Assembly (NCBI GenBank): GCA_900708905.1
Contig: CAADRB010000083.1
Location: forward strand, 237,324 to 301,323
Length of the DNA: 64,000 bases
Source: Hymenolepis diminuta
Lineage: Eukaryota > Platyhelminthes > Cestoda > Cyclophyllidea > Hymenolepididae
Direction: 5' to 3'
Shown here piece by piece: positions 38,301 to 47,800 of this stretch (position 1 is its first letter; each line of letters opens with the position of its first letter). Made by a program: the position numbers and the translations under genes. The notes under the pieces were generated by a model, which was given only the letters and a program-made list of their open reading frames with translations, made no database searches and was not told the origin of the DNA.

Positions 38301-39788
38301 CAGGTAACTAGGAGTGACAATTGAAGGATTTTTTGATATGTTATTTCGAATGCTTAGTCTAGATTAATATTCACCATTTGATTATGCTTTAATCTACCCT
38401 TATCCGATTCTGTCCTTTATTCTCTGTCCCATCAAGATAATGCTTCTTAAACCGAAGTGACAGAAGTCAAGAGTTCTGTCGCAAATCATCCTTATTACAT
38501 CCAATTTCTAATTATTATGTCCACAATGTTAAACCACAAACCTCATATTCTTGAATGACTAAAGAAGCTAAAATTCTAGCACTGATGTATAAAAATTAGA
38601 AGTTGGGAGACCAACAATAAACGTTTAATGCGCAGACGTGAGCGTGGAGTTGTGGTCTTGGGAGTGCGGTTAACATAGAATATTAGCATATGGCCAACAT
38701 AGATTGAGATTTGAGTAAACCGTAGACCATGAGTGGTTATTTGCCAGTTTGGAAGATCACCGTCTATTTTATGAACGCTATTGGCTTGATTGGATTGCTA
38801 TTATTATTGCCCAAGGCGCAGCAAACTCTTTTAGAAGTCCTAGTCATATTGGAAAGGGGTTATAAATGAGTCCCATAAAGCATAAAACGAAGGGGTCAAA
38901 AATAGTCATGGACTGAAGTCATTGTGTAATAAGTATTACATTTGACTTGAAATAGAGTGCACTGCATTGTCAATATTTTAAAAAGGAATTCACATTGTGA
39001 TATTTTAATGTTCAGTCTTCATTTTCTAACTCCCACTTTTCTCCCCGTCTCCATTTCGCCATTATCTAATAATACACTCAGCATCTGATATATATGAGAT
39101 GTCCTCAAACAATCTTTTGGAGAGAGACATTCATAGAATGCCATCTTCTATATTCTTCCCTGGCAAAAAAAATAAGTAGAATTTTAATAAATTTTTCATT
39201 TCGATCAAATCACGAGATAATTCTATTACCTTTAGTCAGTTTGATAGATTGGTGGATGCCTTCCTACTAATTCAATTTTAGAATCCTTCGGCTGCAAGAA
39301 AAGCTTCCCTCTCCCCACCATCTCTTGACCGCTTTCTAAAAAGACCAGAACGTCCGAAAACCCTCCTCTCTTCTTCAGCCTCCTTCCAAGTTGAGGATCA
39401 TCACCACCGACACCTGCCATCAGATACGTCTTCAAAGCGATACCCCAATCGACCACCTGGAGGTGCCAGTAGCAGAGATGGAACTCCAGTAGGACGAACT
39501 GGGGGATCGGCGGGATACTCTCGAACTCCTACACCAGGAAGAACAGTGGGAAATCAGCAGACACCTGTTGGAAGAGGTACAGGAGGATCTGGAGCTCTAT
39601 TTACCGCCTCAATGACATTCACGCCATCTACGAATGCGGCTACTTTATCGCCAGGGTCACCAAATTTAAGCAACTCGATGGGTACTAGTAGAGTTGACCA
39701 TCGTCAACATCAACAGCAGAATCCAAATGAGTTTCAGAGGTGCCTGCCATACAAATCAGTCTCTGCGTTGTCTCACGGAGAAAAAGAG
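20326..39788 (+). CDS. FERM-domain protein of the Pez/PTPN14/PTPN21 type, 3' end unresolved
   Basis: Exons: 20326-20499, 20536-20705, 20749-20846, 20912-20982, 21055-21219, 21861-21955, 25071-25158, 25244-25326, optional 27522-27554, 28120-28168, 29312-29357, 29484-30484, 31427-32314, 34547-34827, 34913-35048, 35607-35961, 36977-37251, 37320-38303, 39282-39788. Together they make 5499 nt, 1833 open codons, and all phases fit. Residues 1 to about 315 form a FERM domain. The start MPLKLNFKRTHRYNV, and later LEYVAQRLDIED, closely resemble the Pez/PTPN14 N-terminus. The known family links the actin cortex to Hippo/YAP signalling and ends in a tyrosine phosphatase. Here the rest is Ser/Thr/Gly-rich with His runs (exons at 29484 and 35607) and Cys/His pairs (34913 and 37320). 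I saw no PPxY motif and no HCSAGVGRTG phosphatase signature. The last exon ends in a GT donor. If that donor is unused, a stop follows two codons later. The exon at 28120-28168 has a weak donor and rests mainly on phase. Confidence 0.75.
22040..22310. repeat. GC-richer intronic island with inverted repeats
   Basis: This lies inside the 3.1-kb FERM-gene intron 21956-25070. It contains gcacacacgcctgtgtcc and, about 100 nt on, cgtgcacacaggcac, which are roughly complementary. There are also two near-copies of a gcarwattttgggga block. Its base composition stands out from the AT-rich surroundings. No coding exon is apparent. It could be a small DNA transposon or a foldback element. Confidence 0.4.
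23080..23420 (+). repeat. dispersed repeat family B, copy 2
   Basis: It aligns by eye with 17560-17900: a cagagagggagagataa block, taggtcaaaacaccgccaga, ctgataatagtttt, a gttgtctgtag block, and ctcactccgagaca. It is in the same FERM-gene intron as the GC-richer island. Confidence 0.6.
25600..25990 (+). repeat. dispersed repeat family D, copy 2
   Basis: It shares with 28560-28990 the ordered blocks ttttgagagcattcgcttgg, gatttcaagacaag, ccagttcaaattc, and taagctagtgrratrtttt. It lies in the FERM-gene intron after the exon at 25244-25326. Boundaries are approximate. Confidence 0.55.
27522..27554 (+). CDS. candidate 33-nt cassette microexon of the FERM gene
   Basis: A pyrimidine-rich tract ending ttttttag precedes it and a gtaagt donor follows. 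It is 33 nt, so it keeps frame whether included or skipped: the preceding exon leaves two bases and this one also leaves two. Inclusion would add KTGPTAHVSDP to the segment just after the FERM domain. No transcript evidence is available. Confidence 0.5.
28560..28990 (+). repeat. dispersed repeat family D, copy 3
   Basis: It contains agaagatttccgtcatgaaa, a ttttgaaatcgtttggctgg block, a cttcaagccagac block, and a ccagttcaaattcgtcagat block, in the same order as the other two copies. It lies in the FERM-gene intron upstream of the exon at 29312. Confidence 0.55.
30590..30850 (+). repeat. dispersed repeat family C, copy 1
   Basis: It shares with 39840-40130 the blocks gcacgagtata, ccttggacaatg, and gaggtcataagcatagatct, then tttttgatcc, and ends near caccaactatta. 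It lies in the FERM-gene intron 30485-31426. The rest of that intron is AT-rich without other structure. Confidence 0.6.
32560..32870 (+). repeat. dispersed repeat family A, copy 2
   Basis: It shares with copy 1 (14990-15300) the blocks acaaagtctataagatgta-like, aaataagggtcaaaaagcat, and gcgagaggaagcgat, followed by tatatctcggtatgctagct. It lies in the FERM-gene intron 32315-34546. Confidence 0.55.
32990..33300 (-). repeat. dispersed repeat family B, copy 3, inverted
   Basis: The reverse complement contains ggagatcaaaacaccacagg followed by a ctgataacac block, and at its other end a gagagataagacaggact block. These match family B copies 1 and 2. Orientation is opposite to them. Confidence 0.55.
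33820..34110 (-). repeat. LTR-like repeat with TATAAATAGC box, minus orientation
   Basis: On the minus strand there is a tatataaatagcc box (plus gctatttata at 33951-33960). A gattggttattgaac stretch lies upstream, and about 110 nt downstream is a run ending ttgctatttcaatgaat. This arrangement parallels positions 1-330 and 56130-56410. It lies inside a FERM-gene intron. Confidence 0.35.
34887..34906. repeat. (AT)10 microsatellite next to a splice acceptor
   Basis: Ten AT units end six bases before the acceptor AG at 34911-34912 of the FERM-gene exon 34913-35048. They take the place of a usual polypyrimidine tract. Confidence 0.95.
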
Positions 39789-39839
39789 GTAATTTAATCT
39801 TAATCTAAAACGGAAAAGTCTAGTGACCTGGGTAGAATA

Positions 39840-40130
39840 GGAGTTTATTAGAGAAAAAGGTCCACAATGCAATGGAGAACAGGTGTCAGAAAGTAAATAG
39901 CGGGAGAGACAAGGGAGTACGAGTATACCAGAAACCCCGCGCAGTTCGAGCGTCGTTGGTAGCTTATTTGACCTCCCTAATAATATCCACAGAATCTTGG
40001 ACACTGATTGGAACCCCTTCAGTACAGAGAGGAAGTACTCATAAAAATGGTGGACCATTAATGGTTAATGAGATCATAAACACAGACCTTTTTGGTTCCT
40101 TGTGGCTGTCCCTCACATATGCCACTTATA
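39840..40130 (+). repeat. dispersed repeat family C, copy 2
   Basis: It carries gagtacgagtatacc, tcttggacactgattgg, and gagatcataaacacagacct followed by ttttggttcc, matching copy 1 at 30590-30850 in the same order and orientation. It starts about 50 nt after the last confident FERM-gene exon. Confidence 0.6.
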
Positions 40131-40489
40131 CTAAGGTTAATTTTCATTTGATATTGAGAAATCTTAAAAAATGTTTTCCAATTCTGAATTTAATTATTAT
40201 ATTGTTTAGCTAATAATTAGAGTAAAAAATTCTCCAATGTTAATCAGCAAAACCTCCCAAGTCCAGGGAACAAAGCTTGGCCTGAGTACAGAGAAAATAT
40301 CCTGGGACCTCCCTATTGAGAGACTAAAGTTCCGCTAACATTTTTGTTAGGCGGACTTGTTTCTGTAGCTGTGATCTAGGTAACCACCAGATATTGACTC
40401 TGACCAAGGGAGAAGACGGTAGCGCAGTTACTCTAGTATAATATTCATTTGTCCGAGAGTATTCATTGGAATAAATATGTCTTCATATC

Positions 40490-40650
40490 TTAGGAAGCGT
40501 GATCTGAATAGATCATTATTATGGAGCATCTAATAAATAGAGCGAGTTAGTGTAAAGAGCATAAAGCCTATAATATGTGTGAAAGAATTAAGGATCAAGC
40601 CAAGTTATAAGTTTTAGCAGGTTTTAAAACTGTAAATATTAGCTTATACC
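40490..40650 (+). repeat. dispersed repeat family A, copy 3 (short)
   Basis: It has aggaagcgtgatct, gcataaagcctataatatgt and ggatcaagcc blocks like the left part of copies 1 and 2. It appears truncated at its right end. Confidence 0.45.
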
Positions 40651-43179
40651 GGCTAAACGCTCTGTTAAAATGGAGATGGGTGTGTTTTAACATCCATTCT
40701 TAAAATTCGCGTAATTTCAGGATTTAACTTTCTTCTGTCATTAGACAACTTAGAGGTAGATTCTGAAGTATGTGACCATAAGACTACAAGAGAAATCATT
40801 TCTCCGTTCATGGAAATCAGTGCATTTGTCACCAAATGTCATGAAAGCTATTCTCTAATAGGAATGTGGATGTTAAAGACAAAGCACAAATTGCAACCCG
40901 AGCTCCAGAGATAACCTAAGTTATCATGAAGGGCACCTTCATAATTTGCCTTCCTCCCCATTTGGTAATTATAATATTTAAAGTTAAAAATCTTTAAATT
41001 AAAGCTATAAAGGTAAATTAACTGATCATTTTTGTTGACCATTAAGTATAAAGATTACAAAGGGTGAGAGGGAGCAGCTATCTTGCCTCACTGACTAGAA
41101 CCCTCTGAATGACCGGCATAAAGCTGAATATATGTTCTGATTTAGCAAATGGTCATACTGGCCTACTGTTATTTGGCTTTCTCATTACTTCACTTTGCTC
41201 GAGGACGCGAGTGCCGCCGTTCGGTTTCGGCCTACCTCTCTTCCGTGCTTTGTTGCTTACAGTACTATTAATTTCTCCAAGGTTTCATAAAATGACAGCT
41301 GAATACCAATCCACAGCAGAATTGATGACAGTTTTTGTCCAGATAAACTGTTAGGAGCAGCGTTTATTTACCTCTATGAGAACACTTTGTGAAATACAAA
41401 TTACTCATTCCGAAAAAGGCGTATCTAAGCCATGTTTTTCGGCCTTTTATCGTCTTTCTATTATCTACATACTGGCCAAATAATCCGATTAGTTATAGAT
41501 ATATATATATTTATTTATTTATTTTGATATTTTAGGAGAGGACCTATCTTTTTTCGAAGAAGGCACAAACTCCCACTGAGAACCGAATAACTAATCCGAT
41601 GCCTTAGCGCCATTTCCCTCCCAAACCTGATAGCTTTCTTTTACTTTCAAGCTCCATCCTTGATATCTAGATAAAGATTTTTTCTCTATTTCATCAATAA
41701 AATACCCCTTTGTTTTAGGGATTATCTACCCCATTTTTAGACATCTGAATATGTAATAGTAGTAAGATCCACCACTTTTAATTAACAATGTAATACAACC
41801 ATTATATTTGTAATTTAACGTACACAGATATTAGATTTTTTCTCTATTGGAATGGGAAAAGTTAACCCGTAAACTCGCTGTGTTGAACTATTAACGGAGA
41901 ATATTGGGGAAGATAAGACAGATCAGATATAATAATTTAAATTATTTCGGTTTGCGTAAATATTTTTCATTACGATTAAATGGAATTTAAATAGTTGGGC
42001 GAAAATTCTCGTTGCGATCAACGTTGCTGAGTATGGACTATTTCGGTCAATCTGGTGATGTTTTCATTATGTTCTTCTTTCACAGTTGAAGAGATCAAAT
42101 TTTCCTTCTTGACAATATACCGTCAATAGGGATGCATAAGCGGCCGGTGTGCCTAATTAATACAATCCTACTTTAATGATATCAGTAGAAAAAGGGTTAA
42201 TTATCATCAAAACAAATTGTTTTGTTTATGACAGTGCTGAAATATTCCACTCAAGCAGCTCTACTTAAGCAAGTGCTACCAAATACCCCTAGAATTGGCG
42301 TAGGATTAGTTCTTCAATCAACACAGCCGCCAAAAGCTTGAAATTGTCCCCAGCACTACTTTCATTTAGATTGAAATGCATGTTCCTTATAAAATCTTCA
42401 AATATTTAAATATTCAATAACATGCTACATTAACGACGCAATATGAAGTTTCGAAAACCAGTTATTCGATTGAGAAGGTTGCGATGAATTACTAATTACA
42501 AATACCTTATTTTCAATACTTAACGTCACATGTATCAGAATGATTCACAGTTGTCTTTAAGCACTGGAATGCTCAATTATTGTTCCTCCGTGCTAGTACC
42601 TGGTAATAAAGTTACTTCGCTGATATGTATTATTGTCATATCCAGACAGGGACATAGAAAACCAATAACTACACTCCATTATGCGAGGGTTGAAGCTTGC
42701 GAACTTCGCCCAGGAATACTGGAAATGTTTAATTTAGCATTTTCGTCTGTTTTCCTATTTTAAATGGATGGAATTATTACTTTGACGACATGGTTTACAG
42801 CTTCCCATAATAATTTTCAAGTTCGTTTAAATAATGTGTTTTCCAACAATTATCTTGGGTAGAAAAAGACATTCTGGAGTTCCACTAATGAGAAATAAGC
42901 ATTCCATCATTGTTCTCTCAAACAAATATCGATTACGCAAAACTAACGTTGTAGACGCAGTGCAATCAGTGCACATCAAAAGGACATCTTAAGAAAGAAA
43001 ATACTAAATCCTATTATCTTTTTCAGAATCAAGTTCGCTACAACTACTAAAGACCAATATTAAATTAAGGAATACGTTTCAATGGATTATATCGAATATT
43101 TCAAAATGGATTTCTTCAAATATTTATATTTTGTACAATTTCGATACAGATAAGGAATTCGTTAAATATTAATAAAAAA

Positions 43180-43440
43180 ACATAAGAGAACTAAGAGGTG
43201 AGAGGAAGCACTATATATGATAAATAAGAAGACCCCCGAAGGAGGAGTCACAAGGTCAAGTATTCATTGGCTGATATATATCGCCGGTAGAAATTGAGGA
43301 AGTAGTGAGTTCAATGGTTAAGGATTCACCATCTAGAAGATGACACTGTAAAAGTCACCAGATTGTAGGAGGTTGACCATGTTAGACTAAGTTATATTCT
43401 CTTGCGAAACTGGGAATCTTCCCTAAGCATTAATAGAAAA
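43180..43440 (+). repeat. dispersed repeat family A, copy 4 (divergent)
   Basis: It contains gagaggaagcactatatatg and a tatatatcgccgg block corresponding to the right part of copies 1 and 2. A block resembling a tRNA head, gttcaatggttaaggattc, follows at about 43319-43337. The relation to the other copies is weaker than among copies 1-3. Confidence 0.35.
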
Positions 43441-44475
43441 TTAAAAGTTGAGTAGAGGGTATAAAAATGTATTTATAAAACATCAATGAAAATGTGAATA
43501 GGGGAAAAGGAGTGAAGTTCGGGAAGGAGAGAGAAAGATAACAAAGAATCAGTGTATTGTGTAGGAAAACTAGGATGTGTCACCTGCGTACCGTGGAAAA
43601 TCTATCCTTCAACGCCGCAAATCCTTGCATTTTTGAGCCATTCTAGCACGAATTTTGACAGGATTCACACCGAAGCGCTGGTTGATTTTAGCTGAAAACA
43701 AAAAAACGATGGAAAATAACGAAGACTCTTTATTAAACCACGGCTGGCATTATGAAAATCCATCCGGGAAGTCTCGCTGCCAGACTTCAAAGAAGGAAAC
43801 TTTTTCAATTCTCCTTTGGATGACCAAAAATACCAAGAAAACTAGAACAAAGTCTCCATAAAGTCATGGCAAAAGTAAATAAATCAAAACGCTGAGGAAG
43901 TTTTTATAATTTGGCCGATCGAAGCTATCATGATTAAACCGGTCAGCAGTGTTAATTTTTGTCTCTACGACCGTAAATCCCCACCTCAAAGAACTTTGAG
44001 GAAAAAAAATAGTGAAGGATGTGGCTGACGGTTATATATAAATGATTGCGGAGAAAGCAGTACTTTTCCGCTACTTATGGGATCCCTGTTCCACATGCGT
44101 AACTCATCAAGGCCTTAAAGTGCTCAATTTTCGGATGCTTTAAGCCTTAAAACGACAAAGGTTGCTGGACGGTCATATATCAGAATATCATTCCCAATGT
44201 TGACATTAAATTTAATACAGACCTCTCTTCGACGAACTTTTGAGGAAGCATACAAATTAAAAACAGATCTGAGCTGAGTAGTAAAGAAAAAATCCCCAAT
44301 CCCATGGACTATTTTCTTCTACCCTTTTCCAAATTATATCAATAAAACTATGCACGCCATTGTCAAAATAGCACAATGTATGCTAGCTTTGTAAATAATC
44401 TGATGCGGTATTAAAATGGTAAAAAATCTGGAACTTATTTCATTTGTGATTAGAGAAACTATTAATGTTATTTAG

Positions 44476-44659
44476 AACAAATCACCCGATGCTTTCGATT
44501 GTTCAATCTAATGAGCAGAAAAATACTAAATACATGCAATTTCAAAGCTCACGTCTTCGTATCCAAATGCATTTTAAAATGGATAATGAGATACCATTTT
44601 TTCACTTAGTTGGACAAATGCCCAAGAAACGGATTCCACTTACAGAGTTTTCAGAGTAG
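44476..44659 (+). CDS. possible terminal coding exon of the FERM gene
   Basis: An acceptor at 44474-44475 is followed by a 61-codon open stretch including the stop, beginning NHPMLSIVQSNEQKN and ending PLTEFSE, then TAG. AATAAA lies 54 nt beyond the stop. The acceptor needs two carried bases (phase 2), whereas the last confident FERM-gene exon ends in phase 0, so at least one connecting exon is missing. It may instead be a chance open frame or a separate gene. Confidence 0.3.
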
Positions 44660-44712
44660 TGAAAATATTCTGTTCACTGTATGTATATATGTTCTCTCTC
44701 GCCAACTCTCTA

Positions 44713-44718
44713 AATAAA
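44713..44718 (+). terminator. possible polyadenylation signal
   Basis: AATAAA sits 54 nt after the stop of the candidate terminal exon 44476-44659. Support depends on that exon being real. Confidence 0.3.
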
Positions 44719-44841
44719 TGGTGCTCAGATATCATCAACCTCCCAAGCCCCCTTCTGACACCTATCTTAAGTTGTGGAGCAGCAGCATAAAGCCACCCAG
44801 ATAAGAAAATCTAATTCTGCCATCCTCTTCATTAGTCAGAA

Positions 44842-47800
44842 TTAACTAGCGCAGTATGAACCGATGGGCATCAAAATTGTCACCCTGACTTTGCGAACGA
44901 GTACGTTAACTGGTGCATTAAAATCGGGCGTTGGACAAGAAATTTAAAGTAGTGAAAGATATAACTTACTAACAATATAATGGACAAGTGTTGCAGGAAG
45001 TCGATGTCTAACCTCACCACCGACTTGTGAAGACCTTCCTAAGACGGTGGAATTTGCCATTTGGGTCCGAGTAAAGAGACAAGACATGAGCGCACAGGTT
45101 GCCCGAGTCCATTCCTTGGAATTGAGGTATATCTGCCAATACTGCTTTCGACGTTCTGTCATAGAGGAAGAGGACAGAATTTGATCCTCAATTTGAGCCA
45201 TCACTTCACTAGAAAGGAGGGAGCTAACTTCGGATCGAGCTCCGGCGGGACGTGGTGGCGACGGCGGCATAGGGATGATGAAGGAGGGTGGAGCCCCATT
45301 CTTTTCTCCAATGCTTTCGTCGTCATTACCACTCTTGCTTTCTTCCTCTTTCAAAGAATTTGGAGGTGTCAGAGAAGGAAGATTAGGTAGATTTGAGGCC
45401 TCGGTACCTAGGGATTTACCTGAGGGGATTTAAACACAATAAATGGAGTAGATTAGAAAAACAATGCCGGTTAAGAGATTATTATTGCAAATTAAGTTAC
45501 CAGTAATTTGAGAAACTGAAATAGGTAGCTTTATTGTTGATAGTGACGCCTCAACGGGAGTATTTTTCGGTGAAGATTCTGGAGAGAGAAAAGGCAAAAA
45601 TGTAGACGGCTTAAGGAGAATGGGATTGTGGGACGGTATATATCCGGTAAATGAAATAAATGATCGCACGATGTAATATTGACTAAATGAGTGCTGGATG
45701 ATATTTCTCCTCTCGGAGATTCCAGAGCATTTTCTCTATGCATACGATGAATACAATTTGAAATTTGCCCGTCTCATACAACCGTAAGAAGATTCAAATA
45801 AATAGAGGTGGCATGATCGACCAAGTCAATAAGCTCTGAATACTGCGAATATGAGAAAATGAATAATTCAATGTTTTCAGACTTATAATAAAGCAAAACT
45901 CTTGTTATTCTTACTTCATTATAAACTCCTTTCGCCCAACCCTACTGAATTATGCTGTTATTTTGTGTATTCAGTTGTCATCCCATGATCACAACTTGTA
46001 AGGCCTTTTGCATTACCACGGATAATGATATAACTTAAAAATATAACATCCAATTAAAACTCACGTAGAAGTGAGCTTAGTAACTCCGTAAAATCACTAG
46101 ACTCAATGGTTAATGAAGAAACAGGAGGGGATGAAGATGACAAATTATTGGCCATGGACAAAATTGTTGGTGGAATCACGGGACCACCACCACTGATATC
46201 AATGGACACAGGAATAGCATTGGGACCATTCGGAGATTTCCCATTGTCAATGTTGCCGCTGTTTTGCCGGTTGTTCACGACAGTCAATTCTGGCCAGAAG
46301 TTCAACTAAGAGGAAAGAAAAGAGCACCGCGGTAATAAAATGTGATTCATGGTAAGGTGATAGAACTCTAAACCGGGGATTAAACAGATCTAACGCATTA
46401 ATATCTCCTTCAGCCCATGTCAGTAAACCGAATCAAATATCTTCAGCGTACTCGTGATCTGAGTTATCGATTATCATATTTATACTGTATCACAGTAATA
46501 CGTAGAACCGTTATTGAGATAATTATTGCTATCATGATTACCAATCGTTTATCACATTCAAGTCTATATAAACGCATCTGTTTACTTAATGGGAAACCGT
46601 TGTTTGAGCTACCAGTCCTCCCCATTTTTCTTCTTCCTGAATTCTAAGCATTAGTAGCATTGCAAAGTGACAAGTGATGTACTTGAAAAAGCGATATCGA
46701 GGTTCAAAATCCATGGAAAATGCTGGGTCAAAATGGCCATAGATAAGATATCAGGGGATGAAAATTAAAACCTTCCGCCTTAAAGGCAGACTTGATCTTA
46801 GACCTAATTCGACCAATAAAATCAAATAAATACAATAATTTGATAAAAATATTGAAACATTGACAGCTTACGGTCGACCGAATGGTGGTCTGGATGATTT
46901 CAGGAAGTCGGTCTTGAAGCGTTGCATTTCGTCGCTCCAGTGTTTCTACCTGGGAACGCAGTTGCTTTATCTCAGTAGACATATGTCGAATTATTGATAC
47001 TAGCGTATCTGTTGGAAAAGTCTACAAAATTGCAAACAAAAAGGACACCAAGAAGCATAATAAAGTGGAAGATTTTGTTCGGTAGGAAAAAAGCTCAGCC
47101 AGTTCTAAATATGTGATTTAAGTATAAGTATAATAGTGAGATCAAAAAACAATAAACTATTGTACTACCTTCCGTTCAATATTTAAATATTTAGGATCGG
47201 TTCACGGTATCCCTACAAGATTTTAGCTTCAGTAGATCCTAATTGTCCTCCACCTTTAAATATCAAGTACTATCATTGTAGGTTAAAGAGCAGAATGGGA
47301 TAGAGACCCTAGGGAAAACAAGTACTAGAATTTAGAAAGAATATAACCTGAAATGACGATTTAAAATAAGTAACCAAAATGCGTGCAGTTGTCTGCAATG
47401 AGACTAAAAGTAACTCCTTATAAAGATCTCCAGAAGTTCAAATATTCAAGAAAAGTTATTAGTTAACAGTACATCTTAAAGGACGGAAATTAGTTATTCT
47501 AGATCAAAGATGATCACAGAATGTTGCAAAAATACATCCTCAAATCGATCTTCGAGAACTGCCATTCAAGACTCAGAGCCACAGATTATATTCATAATTC
47601 AATGATTGGAATGATCAACTGCTCTGGTCAAACACCGATCAAAAGGGGGAAGTAAATATGGTCAGACTTTTGGATAAATACTTGAAAACACGCCTCATTG
47701 TGATTGTGGTGGTATTTGTGATGTTACCAATGAATATTGCATAGCAAATAATAATCAGGTTTTCAATTAAAGAAAATTCAATATAAACGCACTAAAAATT

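Larger units (their letters stand above)
39789..44475. other. region downstream of the last confident FERM-gene exon
   Basis: It holds repeat family C copy 2 and family A copies 3 and 4. An open stretch at 42530-42763 (plus) begins with a possible acceptor at 42537-42538 and reads NDSQLSLSTGMLNYCSS in the expected phase 0, but no matching donor gives a consistent join. I found no phosphatase catalytic motif on either strand here. Another short open frame at 43655-43861 is not recognised. Confidence 0.4.

Noticed and set aside
39288..39456. 74-codon minus-strand open frame
   Set aside because: It is the antisense shadow of the FERM-gene exon 39282-39788.
43305..43390. Functional tRNA gene
   Set aside because: A tRNA-like head block is present but there is no matching B box at the right distance and no acceptor-stem pairing.
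43655..43861. Possible transposase fragment in a 68-codon open frame
   Set aside because: No catalytic motif or family pattern could be recognised and the surrounding frames are closed.
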